Source of the DNA: Candidatus Izemoplasma sp.
GTDB taxonomy: Bacteria; Bacillota_I; Bacilli_A; Izemoplasmatales; Izemoplasmataceae
NCBI GenBank assembly: GCA_021736285.1
Contig: JAIPGE010000018.1
Span: 1-13,724 of the forward strand
Reading direction: 5' to 3'
DNA: 13,724 bases
The translations under genes were made by a program, and so were the position numbers. Of this stretch, positions 13,264-13,724 are shown one piece after another (the first letter of the stretch is position 1; every line of letters starts with the position of its first letter). Under the pieces are notes generated by a model. The model saw only the letters and a list, made by a program, of their open reading frames with translations, ran no database searches and was not told where the DNA came from.

Positions 13264-13724
13264 ATGCAGAGTATAGTTGCAGCATTAAAAAATAAAGAAG
13301 TCATGAAGAAGATTTTATTTACATTCCTTGCCTTTCTCATTTATAAGACAGCAACTTATATACACATCCCCCTCGTTAATCCTGACATCATCAGTAGTTT
13401 CTTTGAACAAGCAGACAGTGGTATTTTAGGTATTGCCAACGCATTCACCGGAAATGCCCTTAAAAACTACAGTATTATTGCCCTAGGTATTGGGCCATAT
13501 ATTACTGCCTCAATTGTCGTTCAATTATTACAGATGGACATTGTTCCAATCTTAAAAGAATGGCAAGAAGAAGGCGAAGCTGGAAAACGTAAAGTCAATC
13601 AACTAACACGTTATTTAGCAATCGGGATGGCATTTGTCCAAGCATTAGCAATGACTTATGGATTCCGCTTAACAGGAAATAGTATCTTTGATATTGGTGT
13701 TGGAAATGTTAACTTTGTTACCTA
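13264..13724 (+). CDS. secY: Preprotein translocase subunit SecY, N-terminal part (cut by window end)
   Basis: SecY is the channel of the Sec translocon, with ten membrane helices when complete. The visible 153 residues start MQSIVAALKNKEVMKKILFT. Helix 1 is at about 16-34. The plug region follows (GILGIANAFTGNALKNYSII), then helix 2 (ALGIGPYITASIVVQLLQ) and the cytoplasmic loop EWQEEGEAGKRKVNQLTRY, which runs into helix 3. The EWxxEGE loop resembles SecY of Bacilli. The start is set by AGGTGA inside the end of rplO, and the ATG touches the rplO stop. The remaining roughly 280 residues are outside the window. Confidence 0.97.
   Translation, partial: MQSIVAALKNKEVMKKILFTFLAFLIYKTATYIHIPLVNPDIISSFFEQADSGILGIANAFTGNALKNYSIIALGIGPYITASIVVQLLQMDIVPILKEWQEEGEAGKRKVNQLTRYLAIGMAFVQALAMTYGFRLTGNSIFDIGVGNVNFVT

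Noticed and set aside
1..13724. CRISPR array, tRNA or rRNA genes, prophage genes, or a new defence system
   Set aside because: I saw no regularly spaced repeats, tRNA-like cloverleaf or rRNA motifs. The only mobile-element component is the TnpB tail, and the rest is housekeeping or simple accessory genes.

Overview
The window comes from a low-GC, Gram-positive-type bacterium. Its ribosomal proteins and SecY look like those of Bacilli and their wall-less relatives. S14 is the short zinc-ribbon form, Shine-Dalgarno sites are strong (AGGAGG-type), and intergenic DNA is AT-rich. TGG is the only tryptophan codon I see and TGA ends one gene, so the standard bacterial code applies, not the mycoplasma code. 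A member of Bacilli or a non-mycoplasma Mollicutes-like order (Acholeplasma, Izemoplasma or Haloplasma type) fits; I cannot name the genus.

Left part (1-3960) is an accessory region. It opens with the 3' tail of a TnpB gene and the hairpin-rich right end of an IS200/IS605-type element. The element abuts, and apparently supplies the last codons of, a minus-strand gene for a PAS sensor protein that stops just after its coiled coil. Next come a minus-strand YtcJ/AepA-like amidohydrolase lacking the usual N-terminal segment, a plus-strand DegV/FakB fatty-acid-binding protein, and a minus-strand Crp/Fnr-family regulator. The last two converge on a shared 13-bp-stem terminator. The regulator's promoter carries a perfect 14-bp palindrome just downstream of its -10 box. 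A near copy lies between the divergent amidohydrolase and fakB genes. Both resemble the PrfA-box pattern TTAACA-N2-TGTTAA, which suggests a small local regulon.

Right part (3961-13724) is the S10-spc ribosomal protein operon in canonical order: rpsJ, rplC, rplD, rplW, rplB, rpsS, rplV, rpsC, rplP, rpmC, rpsQ, rplN, rplX, rplE, rpsN, rpsH, rplF, rplR, rpsE, rpmD, rplO, secY (cut by the window end). One promoter (TTGCAT-17-TAATAT) precedes a structured leader of about 127 nt with four predictable hairpins, placed where S10-operon autoregulation acts in other bacteria. Genes are packed tightly, with four TAATG stop/start overlaps and no internal terminator. The longest internal gap (46 nt, before rpsH) holds a small hairpin touching the ribosome binding site.

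I found no convincing wholly new system. The most interesting points are the transposon-truncated PAS gene, the two PrfA-box-like sites around a Crp/Fnr gene and fakB, and the structured S10 leader.
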